Below, one piece after another: positions 10,177 through 19,698 of a stretch of 62,098 bases of DNA. The position numbers were made by a program, and so were the translations under genes. The stretch's first letter is position 1, and each line of letters opens with the position of its first letter. Under the pieces are notes generated by a model, which saw only the letters and a list, made by a program, of their open reading frames with translations, was not told the origin of the DNA and did no database searches. This DNA comes from an uncultured SAR116 cluster alpha proteobacterium (GTDB taxonomy: Bacteria; Pseudomonadota; Alphaproteobacteria; Puniceispirillales; Marisalimonadaceae), in contig CABXSI010000002.1 of assembly GCA_902514865.1 (NCBI GenBank), positions 1 to 62,098 on the forward strand, in the 5' to 3' direction.

Positions 10177-11181
10177 ATGAATAAAATTATTAAAGAAAAT
10201 TCTATAGATAGTGTTATTAAACTCAATAGGGCTCTTAAACAAAGCTTATATGATGTTGATAAAGAAATAATAATTAGACTTGATAAATCTATACCTCTAA
10301 TCAATGACATCGGAAAGCACCTAATTAAAGCTTCAGGGAAAAGACTTCGTCCCCTTCTCACCTTAGCTATGGCAGCTCAATTTAACGATTATTCTAAAAA
10401 TCCAAAAATATTAGCTGCAGCTGTAGAATTTATTCATACCGCTACATTACTTCATGATGATGTTGTAGATGAATCAAATTTAAGAAGAGGAAGAAAGACT
10501 GCTAATATGATTTGGGGGAATGAATTTAGCGTTCTAGCTGGAGATTTTTTATTTGCTCAATCATTTGAATTAATGGTTGAAACAGGATCAATTGAGGCTT
10601 TGTCAAGTTTAGCAACAGCATCCTGTAAAATCACTCAAGGTGAATTCCAACAAATGCAAATTTCAAATAAACCAGATACCAGTATTGAAAGGTATTTTGA
10701 AGTTATAGGAAAGAAAACAGCTGAATTATTTGGAGCTTCTTGTGAAAGCGGTGTAATAGTTGCTAGTGGAAATATTAAGCAGCAAAAAGCAGCTTATAAC
10801 TATGGATATAACTTAGGCTTAGCTTTTCAAATTGTTGATGATCTTATGGATTTTAATAATAATTCAAACAAAATGGGTAAAAATTTAGGTGATGATTTTA
10901 AATTAGGTAAGACAACTTTACCTATCATTTTAGCTTGGGAAAAAAGCAACTCATCAGAAAGAAAGTTTTGGGTTAAAACAATTAAAGAACTAAAACAAGA
11001 ACCTTCTGATTTTAGCAAAGCATTAACTATCCTGAACAAATATAATATATTTGACGAGTGCAAAAATAAAGCGCAAGAATTTATATCAATAGCTCAAGAA
11101 GCGCTTTTTGAACTTCCAAATACAAAGTTTAAAGAATATTTATTTGGTTTGGCGGACGAGAGCATTGAAAGATCTAAATGA
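10177..11181 (+). CDS. ispB: Polyprenyl diphosphate synthase (octaprenyl-type)
   Basis: Two Asp-rich motifs LLHDDVVDES and FQIVDDLMDF; GKRLRPLL. Confidence 0.9.
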   Translation: MNKIIKENSIDSVIKLNRALKQSLYDVDKEIIIRLDKSIPLINDIGKHLIKASGKRLRPLLTLAMAAQFNDYSKNPKILAAAVEFIHTATLLHDDVVDESNLRRGRKTANMIWGNEFSVLAGDFLFAQSFELMVETGSIEALSSLATASCKITQGEFQQMQISNKPDTSIERYFEVIGKKTAELFGASCESGVIVASGNIKQQKAAYNYGYNLGLAFQIVDDLMDFNNNSNKMGKNLGDDFKLGKTTLPIILAWEKSNSSERKFWVKTIKELKQEPSDFSKALTILNKYNIFDECKNKAQEFISIAQEALFELPNTKFKEYLFGLADESIERSK

Positions 11182-11189
11182 GAATATAA

Positions 11190-11840
11190 ATGAATAAAGT
11201 CTCAAAAAATACTTTTGAATATAAAAAAGATATAGAAAATGACAATGTAAGAGAGAAAATAAAAATCATTATTAAAAGAGATAAAAAGTATAATCTTCGT
11301 GATTTGTCCAGAACTCTAAAAAAAAATGATGCATATTTACAACAATATCTATTTCGAGGTACTCCTAAAATTCTTCCTGAGGAATATAGACACAGATTAG
11401 CTGAAATACTTAATGTCAACATCACAGAACTAACACCAAATTGGTTAAAAAAATTTACACCTGACGAAAAACTAATAACAATTAAAAATATAGAGACAGA
11501 TTCACGTGATAACAATTATATCTCTATTTCACAAAAGCTATTATTTGATATAGACTTTTCAAAATTAGAAAATTTATTTTTTTTCCAAACAAATACAAAT
11601 AAAGGTATGGTAACCACTATTGTGGATGTTGGAATAAATAAATATACAAAGCCTGACTTATACCTTCTAAGTGATAAAAATAATTTCTTTTTGGCTTACA
11701 TTGAAATAAGTCGAGTTAATAATACTAAAATGAGTATAAAACCATACTTAGAAACATTTTACCCATTCCATATCTCATCAGAAATATTAAAAGTAAGTGG
11801 AAAAGCTTTGTGGGAAGGATCTAAAATATTTCAAAAATGA
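11190..11840 (+). CDS. XRE-like HTH regulator with degenerate S24/LexA-like C-terminal region
   Basis: N-terminal NLRDLSRTLKKNDAYLQQYLFRGTPKILPEEYRHRLAEILNV resembles alphaproteobacterial HTH/S24 proteins; C-terminal match is weak. Confidence 0.6.
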   Translation: MNKVSKNTFEYKKDIENDNVREKIKIIIKRDKKYNLRDLSRTLKKNDAYLQQYLFRGTPKILPEEYRHRLAEILNVNITELTPNWLKKFTPDEKLITIKNIETDSRDNNYISISQKLLFDIDFSKLENLFFFQTNTNKGMVTTIVDVGINKYTKPDLYLLSDKNNFFLAYIEISRVNNTKMSIKPYLETFYPFHISSEILKVSGKALWEGSKIFQK

Positions 11841-13177
11841 AAAGAAAAAATAAATTACCACAAAACTTTGACACTAAAGTTCTTGCAATTAATCACATTG
11901 GATCAAAAGGAGAGGGTGTTTCATATTTACATACGGAGTTTAATTATAAAGAAAAAGAGTATAATTTCTTTATTCCTTTTAGTCTACCAAATGAGGTAAT
12001 CATAGCTCGACCCACCCACTTTTCTTCAGAGGGAATAAGAGCAGAAATAATTGAAATAAAAGAATCATCAAGAGACAGAATCGATCCTCAATGCAGACAC
12101 TTTTTTAAGTGTGGAGGCTGTACACTTCAACATTGGAAACTTAATAATTATAAAAATTGGAAATTTAAAAAAATTTCCACTCCAATTTTAAAATTATCTT
12201 CAAGTACAAATATTAAGCCAATTATGATATCATCTTTAAAAAGTAGAAGACACGCTAAGTTTATGGCTAAAAAAATTAAAACAACGACAATAGTCGGTTT
12301 TAATGAATATAGAAGTAATTTTATCACTAAAATAGATGAATGCATTATACTTGATGAAAAACTTATAAAATTAATTAATAATATTGACAAACCTCTTAAT
12401 AATCTTCTTCAAATAGGCGAATCAATAAATATTCATGCTAACCTTTTAGATAATGGTATTGATTTATTGATAGACGGATTAGAAAAAGTTCCTTTCAACC
12501 AATTTGCCGAACTTAATAAAACTTTATTACAAAATAATGTTATTAGATTTAACCGCAAGATTAAGAATAAAACAGATCTTCTATTTATTACAACAAATAC
12601 AAGCTTAACTAATAAATTGTTCTGTTCAACTGTTTACCCTACTCCTGGTGGTTTTTTACAAGCAACTTTAGAAGGTGAAAACGCCATTATTAACAATACA
12701 ATTAGTGCCCTAGAAAACATCAATAAAAGCAAGTTAATATGTGAGCTTTTTTCTGGCTGTGGTACAATGACTATACCTCTTCTTTTAAAAAAATTTAAAA
12801 TTCATGCTTTTGAGATAAATAATGAAACTCTTGAGGCAATTAATATAGCTGCAAAAAAACATGGTTTGGGTAATAACGTCGTTACAAAAAACAGAAATTT
12901 AAAAACAACACCATTAAATCCAGAAGAACTAACAAAATATGACGCGATTATCATTGATCCACCAAGATCAGGTGCATATCTGCAATTTTCAAATATTTCA
13001 ATGTCTAAAGTACCAATTGTAGTAAGTATTTCTTGTAATATTAATACATTTATAAGAGATTCTAAATCGTTGATTGAAAATTATTATGAATTAAAATGGG
13101 TTCAACCAATTGATCAATTTCTATTTTCTTCACATATTGAAATAGTTGGCCTTTTTGCGTTAAAAGAAATTGATTAA
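11837..13177 (+). CDS. Class I SAM-dependent RNA methyltransferase (TrmA/RlmD m5U family)
   Basis: Fe-S motif CRHFFKCGGCTLQHW; SAM region LICELFSGCGTMTIPL; IIDPPRSG; catalytic VSISCN. Confidence 0.92.
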   Translation: MKRKNKLPQNFDTKVLAINHIGSKGEGVSYLHTEFNYKEKEYNFFIPFSLPNEVIIARPTHFSSEGIRAEIIEIKESSRDRIDPQCRHFFKCGGCTLQHWKLNNYKNWKFKKISTPILKLSSSTNIKPIMISSLKSRRHAKFMAKKIKTTTIVGFNEYRSNFITKIDECIILDEKLIKLINNIDKPLNNLLQIGESINIHANLLDNGIDLLIDGLEKVPFNQFAELNKTLLQNNVIRFNRKIKNKTDLLFITTNTSLTNKLFCSTVYPTPGGFLQATLEGENAIINNTISALENINKSKLICELFSGCGTMTIPLLLKKFKIHAFEINNETLEAINIAAKKHGLGNNVVTKNRNLKTTPLNPEELTKYDAIIIDPPRSGAYLQFSNISMSKVPIVVSISCNINTFIRDSKSLIENYYELKWVQPIDQFLFSSHIEIVGLFALKEID

Positions 13178-13381
13178 ATGTTAATAAAAAGATCTATTAC
13201 GATAAACAAACACAGAACTTCATTGTCTCTAGAGAGCGAATTTTGGGAAGCTATAAAGATAGTTTCTAAAATAAGAAATTGTTCGATTGAAAGTTTAATA
13301 ACTCGAATAGATCTGAATAGAAAAACTTCGTTAGCATCTTCTACAAGAGTTTTTCTTTTACAATTTTTTAAAAATAATTAA
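13178..13381 (+). CDS. Ribbon-helix-helix domain protein
   Basis: 67 aa: SITINKHRTSLSLESEFWEAIKIVSKIRNCSIESLITRID...SLASSTRVFLLQFF, typical of the alphaproteobacterial RHH_4 family. Confidence 0.8.
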   Translation: MLIKRSITINKHRTSLSLESEFWEAIKIVSKIRNCSIESLITRIDLNRKTSLASSTRVFLLQFFKNN

Positions 13382-14925
13382 CCAGTAATTCCAATCTGCC
13401 ATGGAGCAAATTCGTGACGTCCAAGGTTTAAAATTTCACTTTTTGTTTTCTTACCGGAGGCAAACGAAATAAATTCTTCAAAAATTTCAGCTCCCATCTC
13501 ATCAATATTTTTGTCACCGTCAATTACTAACCCACAATTAATGTCCATATCTTCGTTCATTTTTTTATACAGATTAGTGTTAGTAGCAAGTTTTATAGAA
13601 GGAGTTGGCTTAGCACCAAAGCATGATCCTCTCCCAGTAGTAAATGCGACTAAATTTGCGCCTCCAGCAATTTGGCCTGTTGCAGAAACAGGATCAAAGC
13701 CGGGTGTGTCCATAAATACAAAACCTTTTTTAGTAACTTTTTCTGCATAATTATAAACTTCCATCAATCCACTTGTACCACCCTTCATAGCAGAGCCTAA
13801 TGATTTTTCTAAAATATTTGAAATACCACCTTTTTGATTACCTGGGCTAACTATTCCATTTATTTGTACATCCCGACCAACAGAATAAACTTCTTTCCAC
13901 CAAGTAACTTTATCCATTAATTTTTCTGCTACAGAAATACTTACAGCCCTTGCAGTTAGACTGTTTTCAACACCATAAATTTCTGGTGTTTCTGACAAGA
14001 TAGCTGTACCTCCATGACTTACTAATATGTCAACAGCTTTTCCTAAAGATGGGTTGGCAGATAAAGATGAAAAAGCATCCGAACCACCACATTGAAGCCC
14101 AATAATCAAATTAGATAGAGAAGCCTTTTCCCTTTGAATTTTATTGGCCTCATCTAACATTTCTTCTACATATTTTATACCAGCTTTAATTGTAGCAGTT
14201 GTTCCACCATTATCTTGCATAACTAAAGTTTTTAAAATTGAACTTTCATTTAACCCTTGATTGGTAAACAAACCACCTACTTGACATCTTTCGCATCCTA
14301 ATCCAACAACTAAAGATGAAGCTACATTTGAATGATTTATATATCCTCCCAGAGTTCTATGAAGCAGGTCCATAGGTTCTCCAGAAAGTTCCATCCCACA
14401 TCCAGTAGAATGACTAAACGCAGCCACACCATCAACATTAGGATAATTTTTAAGAATATCATCAGTAAAATGTGCTGCAATTTCGTGTACAACAGTAGCA
14501 GAACAATTTACAGTTGAAACTACCGCAATAAAGTTTCTAGTACCTACATTTCCATCTGGTCTTTTATACCCCAAAAATGTTCTTTCACTTGATGCGTTTA
14601 CAAATCTAGTTGGTTGATATTTTGAACAGTATTCGTGCTCTCTACTAAATTCTTTAAAAACAACATTTGAATTAGTTAGAACCTGACCTTTAACTATATT
14701 AGAATCAGCAAAACCTATAATGGTTCCATATTTATATATTGGGCTGTCTTTAGAAATATTAACTCTTGCAATCTTCTGTCCAGATAATATAGGTGCATCT
14801 ATAATAACATCAAAATTTTTCAAGTAATGTCCAGCTTTCATATTATCTAATGCAATAATTATGTTATCTGAATCATTTAAGATTATACTTTTTGAGTGCC
14901 CCTCATAAGTCTGATTATGATCCAT
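13378..14925 (-). CDS. UxaA/GarD family dehydratase (altronate/galactarate-type, SAF + catalytic domains)
   Basis: GYKRPDGNVGTRNFIAVVSTVNCSATVV; FSHSTGCGM; LGCERCQ; GLQCGGSDAFSSLSANPSLG. Confidence 0.9.
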   Translation of the reverse strand: MDHNQTYEGHSKSIILNDSDNIIIALDNMKAGHYLKNFDVIIDAPILSGQKIARVNISKDSPIYKYGTIIGFADSNIVKGQVLTNSNVVFKEFSREHEYCSKYQPTRFVNASSERTFLGYKRPDGNVGTRNFIAVVSTVNCSATVVHEIAAHFTDDILKNYPNVDGVAAFSHSTGCGMELSGEPMDLLHRTLGGYINHSNVASSLVVGLGCERCQVGGLFTNQGLNESSILKTLVMQDNGGTTATIKAGIKYVEEMLDEANKIQREKASLSNLIIGLQCGGSDAFSSLSANPSLGKAVDILVSHGGTAILSETPEIYGVENSLTARAVSISVAEKLMDKVTWWKEVYSVGRDVQINGIVSPGNQKGGISNILEKSLGSAMKGGTSGLMEVYNYAEKVTKKGFVFMDTPGFDPVSATGQIAGGANLVAFTTGRGSCFGAKPTPSIKLATNTNLYKKMNEDMDINCGLVIDGDKNIDEMGAEIFEEFISFASGKKTKSEILNLGRHEFAPWQIGITG

Positions 14926-14960
14926 ATGATTTAACTCCCCTCACTTATGAAATATATAAA

Positions 14961-15668
14961 TTAATTAATCTTTAACCAATCCTCGAAATCACTTTTCTCT
15001 TTTTCATCTGTTAATGGATACAAACCTTTTATTGACGAACCTTTTTTAACCTTTTCAATCACGTAGTCCTCATAAATTGTCATAGATTTTACCTCATCAG
15101 CAATCTCTTTTACTATATCAGTCGGTATTACTACTACTCCTTCTTTATCGCCTACCAATAAATCTCCTGGCCATACTGCAACATCACCGCAACCTATGGG
15201 CATATTTATATCCACAGCCTGATGCAGAGTAAGGTTAGTGGGAGACGATGGCCTATTATGATATGAAGGTATTTTTAGATTTTTTATCTCATTTGAGTCC
15301 CTAAAACCTCCATCTGTTACTACTCCGGCACACCCTTTAACCATTAATCTAGTAATCAAAATAGCGCCTGCTGAAGCTGCTCTTGGGTCTTTACGACTAT
15401 CGAATATTAAAACATAATCCTTTGGACATTTCTCAACTGCAACTCTTTGAGGATGATTTGGATTTTTGAACACATCTAATGTATTTAGATCTTCTCTTGC
15501 TGGAATATATCTAACGGTATAAGCTAACCCAACCATGTTTGGAAGATTAGGGTTAAGTGGAAAAATGCCTTGAATAAACTGGTTTCGAAACCCTCTTTTA
15601 AATAATGCAGTACATATTGTTGCAACACTTGAATTCAAATAAATTTTTTTAATTTCATTATTTATCAT
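14961..15668 (-). CDS. RraA/HMG-aldolase-like family protein
   Basis: GLAYTVRYIPAREDLN; FDSRKDPRAASAGAILITRLMVKGCAGVVTDGGFRDSNEI; GDLLVGDKEGVVVIP. Confidence 0.9.
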   Translation of the reverse strand: MINNEIKKIYLNSSVATICTALFKRGFRNQFIQGIFPLNPNLPNMVGLAYTVRYIPAREDLNTLDVFKNPNHPQRVAVEKCPKDYVLIFDSRKDPRAASAGAILITRLMVKGCAGVVTDGGFRDSNEIKNLKIPSYHNRPSSPTNLTLHQAVDINMPIGCGDVAVWPGDLLVGDKEGVVVIPTDIVKEIADEVKSMTIYEDYVIEKVKKGSSIKGLYPLTDEKEKSDFEDWLKIN

Positions 15669-15676
15669 GTGCTACC

Positions 15677-17410
15677 TTAAAATATGTCTGGTTCTTTAGC
15701 AGACTTTCCAAAATCTGTTTCCAAAAAATCAAAGTCACAACCATTATTTGCTTGTGTTACATGATTGCTATACATCCATAACCAGCCTCTTCCTGCTTTA
15801 GGTTCTTTAGGTTTAATTTTTTTTCTTCTTAAGGATAAAGTTCCATTGTCAACTAACATATTAATAGAGCGCAATTCGATGTCAATTTCAATCATATCGC
15901 CAGTCTCTAACAAGGATAATGGACCACCTACAAAACTTTCAGGAGCCACGTGAAGAATACACGCTCCATAACTAGTCCCACTCATTCTGGCGTCTGATAT
16001 CCTTATCATATCCCTTACTCCTTTTTTAAGAAGTTTTTTTGGGATAGGCATCATGCCCCATTCAGGCATACCAGGACCACCCACTGGACCAACATTTCTA
16101 AGCACTAAAATATGATTTTCTGTGACATCAAAATCATCTCTATCTATTGTTTCTTTCATTTCAGGATAACTATTAAAAACTATTGCTGGACCTTTATGTT
16201 TAAAAAATTTCACATCGCATGCTGCTGGTTTAATCACACATCCATCAGGAGCTAAATTACCTTTTAACACTGCTAAAGATCCTTCTTTATAAATTGGATT
16301 ATCCAACGGACGGATTATATCTTCGTTAATAGTTTTTGTTTCAGAAATAATATTTCTTAAGCTTAGGCCTGAAACTGTTATTTGATCTAAATTAAGTTTT
16401 TCTCTTAATTCATGCATTAAAGCTAAAATACCACCTGCATAAAAAAAATCTTCCATTAAATAATTTTTACCTGATGGTCTAATGTTAGCAATAAGAGGAA
16501 TTTCTCTTCCTTTTTGATCTAAATCATCCATTGTCAAATTAATACCAGCGCGCCTTGCCATAGCAATTAAATGAATAATAGCATTTGTAGAACAACCCAT
16601 TGCCATAGCTACTGTAACAGCATTATCAACTGATTTTTTAGTTATTATTTTAGATGGAGTTAAGTCCTCCCAAACCATTTCAACTATTCTTCTTCCTACA
16701 TTAGTTGACATTCTTATGTGGTTTGAGTCAGCGGCTGGAATAGAACTGGCACCTGGTAAGGATAACCCCAAAGCCTCTGTTATAGCTGTCATTGTACTTG
16801 CAGTTCCCATTGTCATACAATGTCCATAAGATCTGGCTATTCCAGCTTCAACATCTTCCCAATCTTTATTATTTATATTGCCCGCTCTTAATTCATCCCA
16901 GTATTTCCAACCATCAGAACCACTTCCTAAAAACTTACCTTTATAATTACCTCTTAACATTGGACCAGCAGGTAAAAAAATCATTGGAAGATCCAAAGTT
17001 ATTGATCCCATAGTTAGAGCTGGTGCTGTCTTGTCACAACCACCCATTAAGACAACACCATCAATTGGATGGGATCTTATTAATTCTTCGACTTCCATTG
17101 CAAGCATATTTCTGTAAAGCATGGTAGTTGGTTTCACATACATCTCTGCAAGAGAAATAGCAGGAAGTTCAACTGGGAACCCACCAGATTGATATATGCC
17201 CTTTTTCACATCTTCAACTCTCTGTTTAAAATGTGAATGACAAGGTTGTATATCAGACCAAGTATTAATTATACCTATTAGTGGTTTATTTTCCCAGTCA
17301 TCTTTACTCAAACCCATTTGCATTGCTCGGGATCTATGGCCAAAAGATCTTACATCTTGAGGAGAAAACCATCTTGAACTTCTTAAATCTTTATATTTTT
17401 TTTTCGTCAT
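15677..17410 (-). CDS. IlvD/Edd family dehydratase (sugar-acid dehydratase-like)
   Basis: WENKPLIGIINTWSDIQPCHSHF; VLMGGCDKTAPA; SYGHCMTMGTASTM; ARMSGTSYGACILHVAPESFVGGPL. Confidence 0.93.
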   Translation of the reverse strand: MTKKKYKDLRSSRWFSPQDVRSFGHRSRAMQMGLSKDDWENKPLIGIINTWSDIQPCHSHFKQRVEDVKKGIYQSGGFPVELPAISLAEMYVKPTTMLYRNMLAMEVEELIRSHPIDGVVLMGGCDKTAPALTMGSITLDLPMIFLPAGPMLRGNYKGKFLGSGSDGWKYWDELRAGNINNKDWEDVEAGIARSYGHCMTMGTASTMTAITEALGLSLPGASSIPAADSNHIRMSTNVGRRIVEMVWEDLTPSKIITKKSVDNAVTVAMAMGCSTNAIIHLIAMARRAGINLTMDDLDQKGREIPLIANIRPSGKNYLMEDFFYAGGILALMHELREKLNLDQITVSGLSLRNIISETKTINEDIIRPLDNPIYKEGSLAVLKGNLAPDGCVIKPAACDVKFFKHKGPAIVFNSYPEMKETIDRDDFDVTENHILVLRNVGPVGGPGMPEWGMMPIPKKLLKKGVRDMIRISDARMSGTSYGACILHVAPESFVGGPLSLLETGDMIEIDIELRSINMLVDNGTLSLRRKKIKPKEPKAGRGWLWMYSNHVTQANNGCDFDFLETDFGKSAKEPDIF

Positions 17411-17502
17411 TTTTACCTTTAAAATTTTATAAGTGAAATAAACATAAATAGATTAGTTAAAATTTCTCTAAAAAAAAAGAATTAAGAATATTTATTAGTA
17501 AA

Positions 17503-17579
17503 TGGTAGGCCTGGAGGGACTTGAACCCCCAACCACTCCGTTATGAGCGGAGGGCTCTAACCAGTTGAGCTACAGGCCT
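17503..17579 (-). tRNA. tRNA with CAU anticodon, probably tRNA-Ile2 (lysidine-modified)
   Basis: Reverse complement folds: acceptor AGGCCTG/CAGGCCT, discriminator A, encoded CCA; anticodon stem CTCCG-CTCATAA-CGGAG; T-loop GGTTCAAGTCC. Ile2 vs Met call is inference. Confidence 0.92.
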
Positions 17580-17666
17580 GTAAAATTATTTTTGTTCATA
17601 ACATTTAAGCTGGTTTATACAATCACAAATTAACTATGTAAAGAGTAAGTATATAAAGACTAAAAC

Positions 17667-19685
17667 TTAATTTTCTAAAAATGATCTTAATTTTCTGGAT
17701 CTTGTTGGGTGTTTCAACTTTCTTAATGCTTTGGCTTCAATCTGTCGAATTCTTTCTCTTGTAACGCTAAATTGTTGCCCAACTTCTTCTAGGGTATGGT
17801 CAGTATTCATACCAATACCAAATCGCATCCTTAAAACTCTTTCTTCTCTTGGTGTTAGACTAGCTAATATCCTAGTAGTAGTTTCTCGTAAATTAGCATG
17901 AATTGCAGCTTCAAGGGGCTGAACCGCCATTTTATCCTCTATAAAATCACCTAAATGACTGTCATCCTCGTCACCTACTGGCGTTTCAAGTGAAATTGGC
18001 TCTTTAGCAATTTTTAAAACTTTTCTTACTTTATCAAGTGGCATTGAAATCTTTTCAGATAATTCTTCAGGGGTTGGTTCCCTTCCAATTTCATGAAGCA
18101 TTTGTCTAGACGTTCTAACAAGTTTATTAATAGTTTCAATCATATGAACGGGTATTCTGATTGTTCTTGCCTGATCTGCAATCGAACGTGTTATGGCTTG
18201 TCTAATCCACCATGTAGCATATGTCGAAAACTTATAGCCCCTTCTGTATTCAAATTTATCGACTGCTTTCATTAAACCTATATTACCCTCTTGAATTAAA
18301 TCTAAAAATTGAAGACCTCTATTTGTATATTTTTTGGCAATAGATATTACTAATCTTAAGTTAGCTTCTACCATTTCTTTTTTAGCTCGAGCAGCTTCAC
18401 GCTCTCCCCTTTGAATTATTTGTATAAGTTTTTTATATTCTTGAATAGGCAAACTAACATTATTTACAAAATCAAATACCTGATCACAAATTCCTATTAT
18501 TTGGTCATTATAATCTGAGGCGAATTTATCCCAATTTTTTGACTTTCCAGGCTTTATTGCCCAATTGTGGTTAATTTCATTACCAACCCAACTACTAATA
18601 AAATCTTTTCTTTTTACACCAGAATTTTCAGCTAATCTTAATAAAGACCCCTCTACATTAGTTATTTGCCTATTTAGACCATACATCTGATCTATCAGCT
18701 CTTCTTGTCTATTATTGTTGAGGTAAATTTTTTCCATTTGTTCAATAAGTAAAATTCTAAGTTCATGTAATCTTTTTTCAGATCTTGGAACTAGAGTTTC
18801 ACCTTTTCTTAATCTTGCAATTCTTCTTTCACTAAGAGTAAGAATTTCTTTAAAAGTTTTAGCAACATCATCAATCATTTTTAGAATTTGTTCTTTAATC
18901 TCTGCTTCCATAGCGACTAAAGACAAATTTATATCATCTTCTTCATTTTCTTCTTCACTATCATCTTCATTGACATCGTCATTATCATCATCGCTTTTTA
19001 TTTTGTCTTTTTCTTTATTTTTTTCAATAACGTCATCACTTGTAGTATTAATATTTATGTTGTGTAATTTTAATGTTGTATTTAACTCATTTGATTTATG
19101 ACTTTTGAGATTATCATTAGAAACAATAGGTTCATTAGCTCCACCATTAATACGAGCATATGTCGTTTCAAGATCAATAATATCTCTTAACAACATTGTT
19201 CCATCATCAACTTCATCTCTCCATTTGAGGAAGGCTCTCATAGCAAGTGGTGACTCATAAATTCCACCTACCATTAACTCTCTGCCAGCCTCAATTCTCT
19301 TTGCAATAGAAATCTCTCCTTCTCTTGATAAAAGTTCCACTGTTCCCATTTCTTTCAAGTACATCCTTACAGGGTCGTCAGAACGAGCACCTTCTTCGTC
19401 TGATAAGTTTCCAGCATTTTTATCATCCGATTCTTCTAAAGAGCTTTCTTCTTGCTGGTCAACTATATTTAAACCCATATCATTAATTGCAGAATGAATA
19501 TCTTCAATCTGTTCTGAAGAGTATTCACCAGGCGGTAAAGCGGAGTTTAAGTCGTCTAGTGTTACAAATCCATTAGCCTTACCTTTTTTAATAAGTAACT
19601 TAATAGCTGAGTTATTAAGATCTAAAATAGGGCTATCATTAATATTTTTATTAGAATTTTTTTTATTTTCTGTTTTGGCCAACAT
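17667..19685 (-). CDS. rpoD: RNA polymerase sigma factor RpoD (sigma-70)
   Basis: [94 protein letters not shown]. Confidence 0.98.
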   Translation of the reverse strand: MLAKTENKKNSNKNINDSPILDLNNSAIKLLIKKGKANGFVTLDDLNSALPPGEYSSEQIEDIHSAINDMGLNIVDQQEESSLEESDDKNAGNLSDEEGARSDDPVRMYLKEMGTVELLSREGEISIAKRIEAGRELMVGGIYESPLAMRAFLKWRDEVDDGTMLLRDIIDLETTYARINGGANEPIVSNDNLKSHKSNELNTTLKLHNININTTSDDVIEKNKEKDKIKSDDDNDDVNEDDSEEENEEDDINLSLVAMEAEIKEQILKMIDDVAKTFKEILTLSERRIARLRKGETLVPRSEKRLHELRILLIEQMEKIYLNNNRQEELIDQMYGLNRQITNVEGSLLRLAENSGVKRKDFISSWVGNEINHNWAIKPGKSKNWDKFASDYNDQIIGICDQVFDFVNNVSLPIQEYKKLIQIIQRGEREAARAKKEMVEANLRLVISIAKKYTNRGLQFLDLIQEGNIGLMKAVDKFEYRRGYKFSTYATWWIRQAITRSIADQARTIRIPVHMIETINKLVRTSRQMLHEIGREPTPEELSEKISMPLDKVRKVLKIAKEPISLETPVGDEDDSHLGDFIEDKMAVQPLEAAIHANLRETTTRILASLTPREERVLRMRFGIGMNTDHTLEEVGQQFSVTRERIRQIEAKALRKLKHPTRSRKLRSFLEN

Positions 19686-19698
19686 ACATCATCTCATT

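Noticed and set aside
17503-17579. Complete integrative element at the tRNA
   Set aside because: No integrase, and I saw no direct repeat of the tRNA 3' end flanking the sugar-acid genes.
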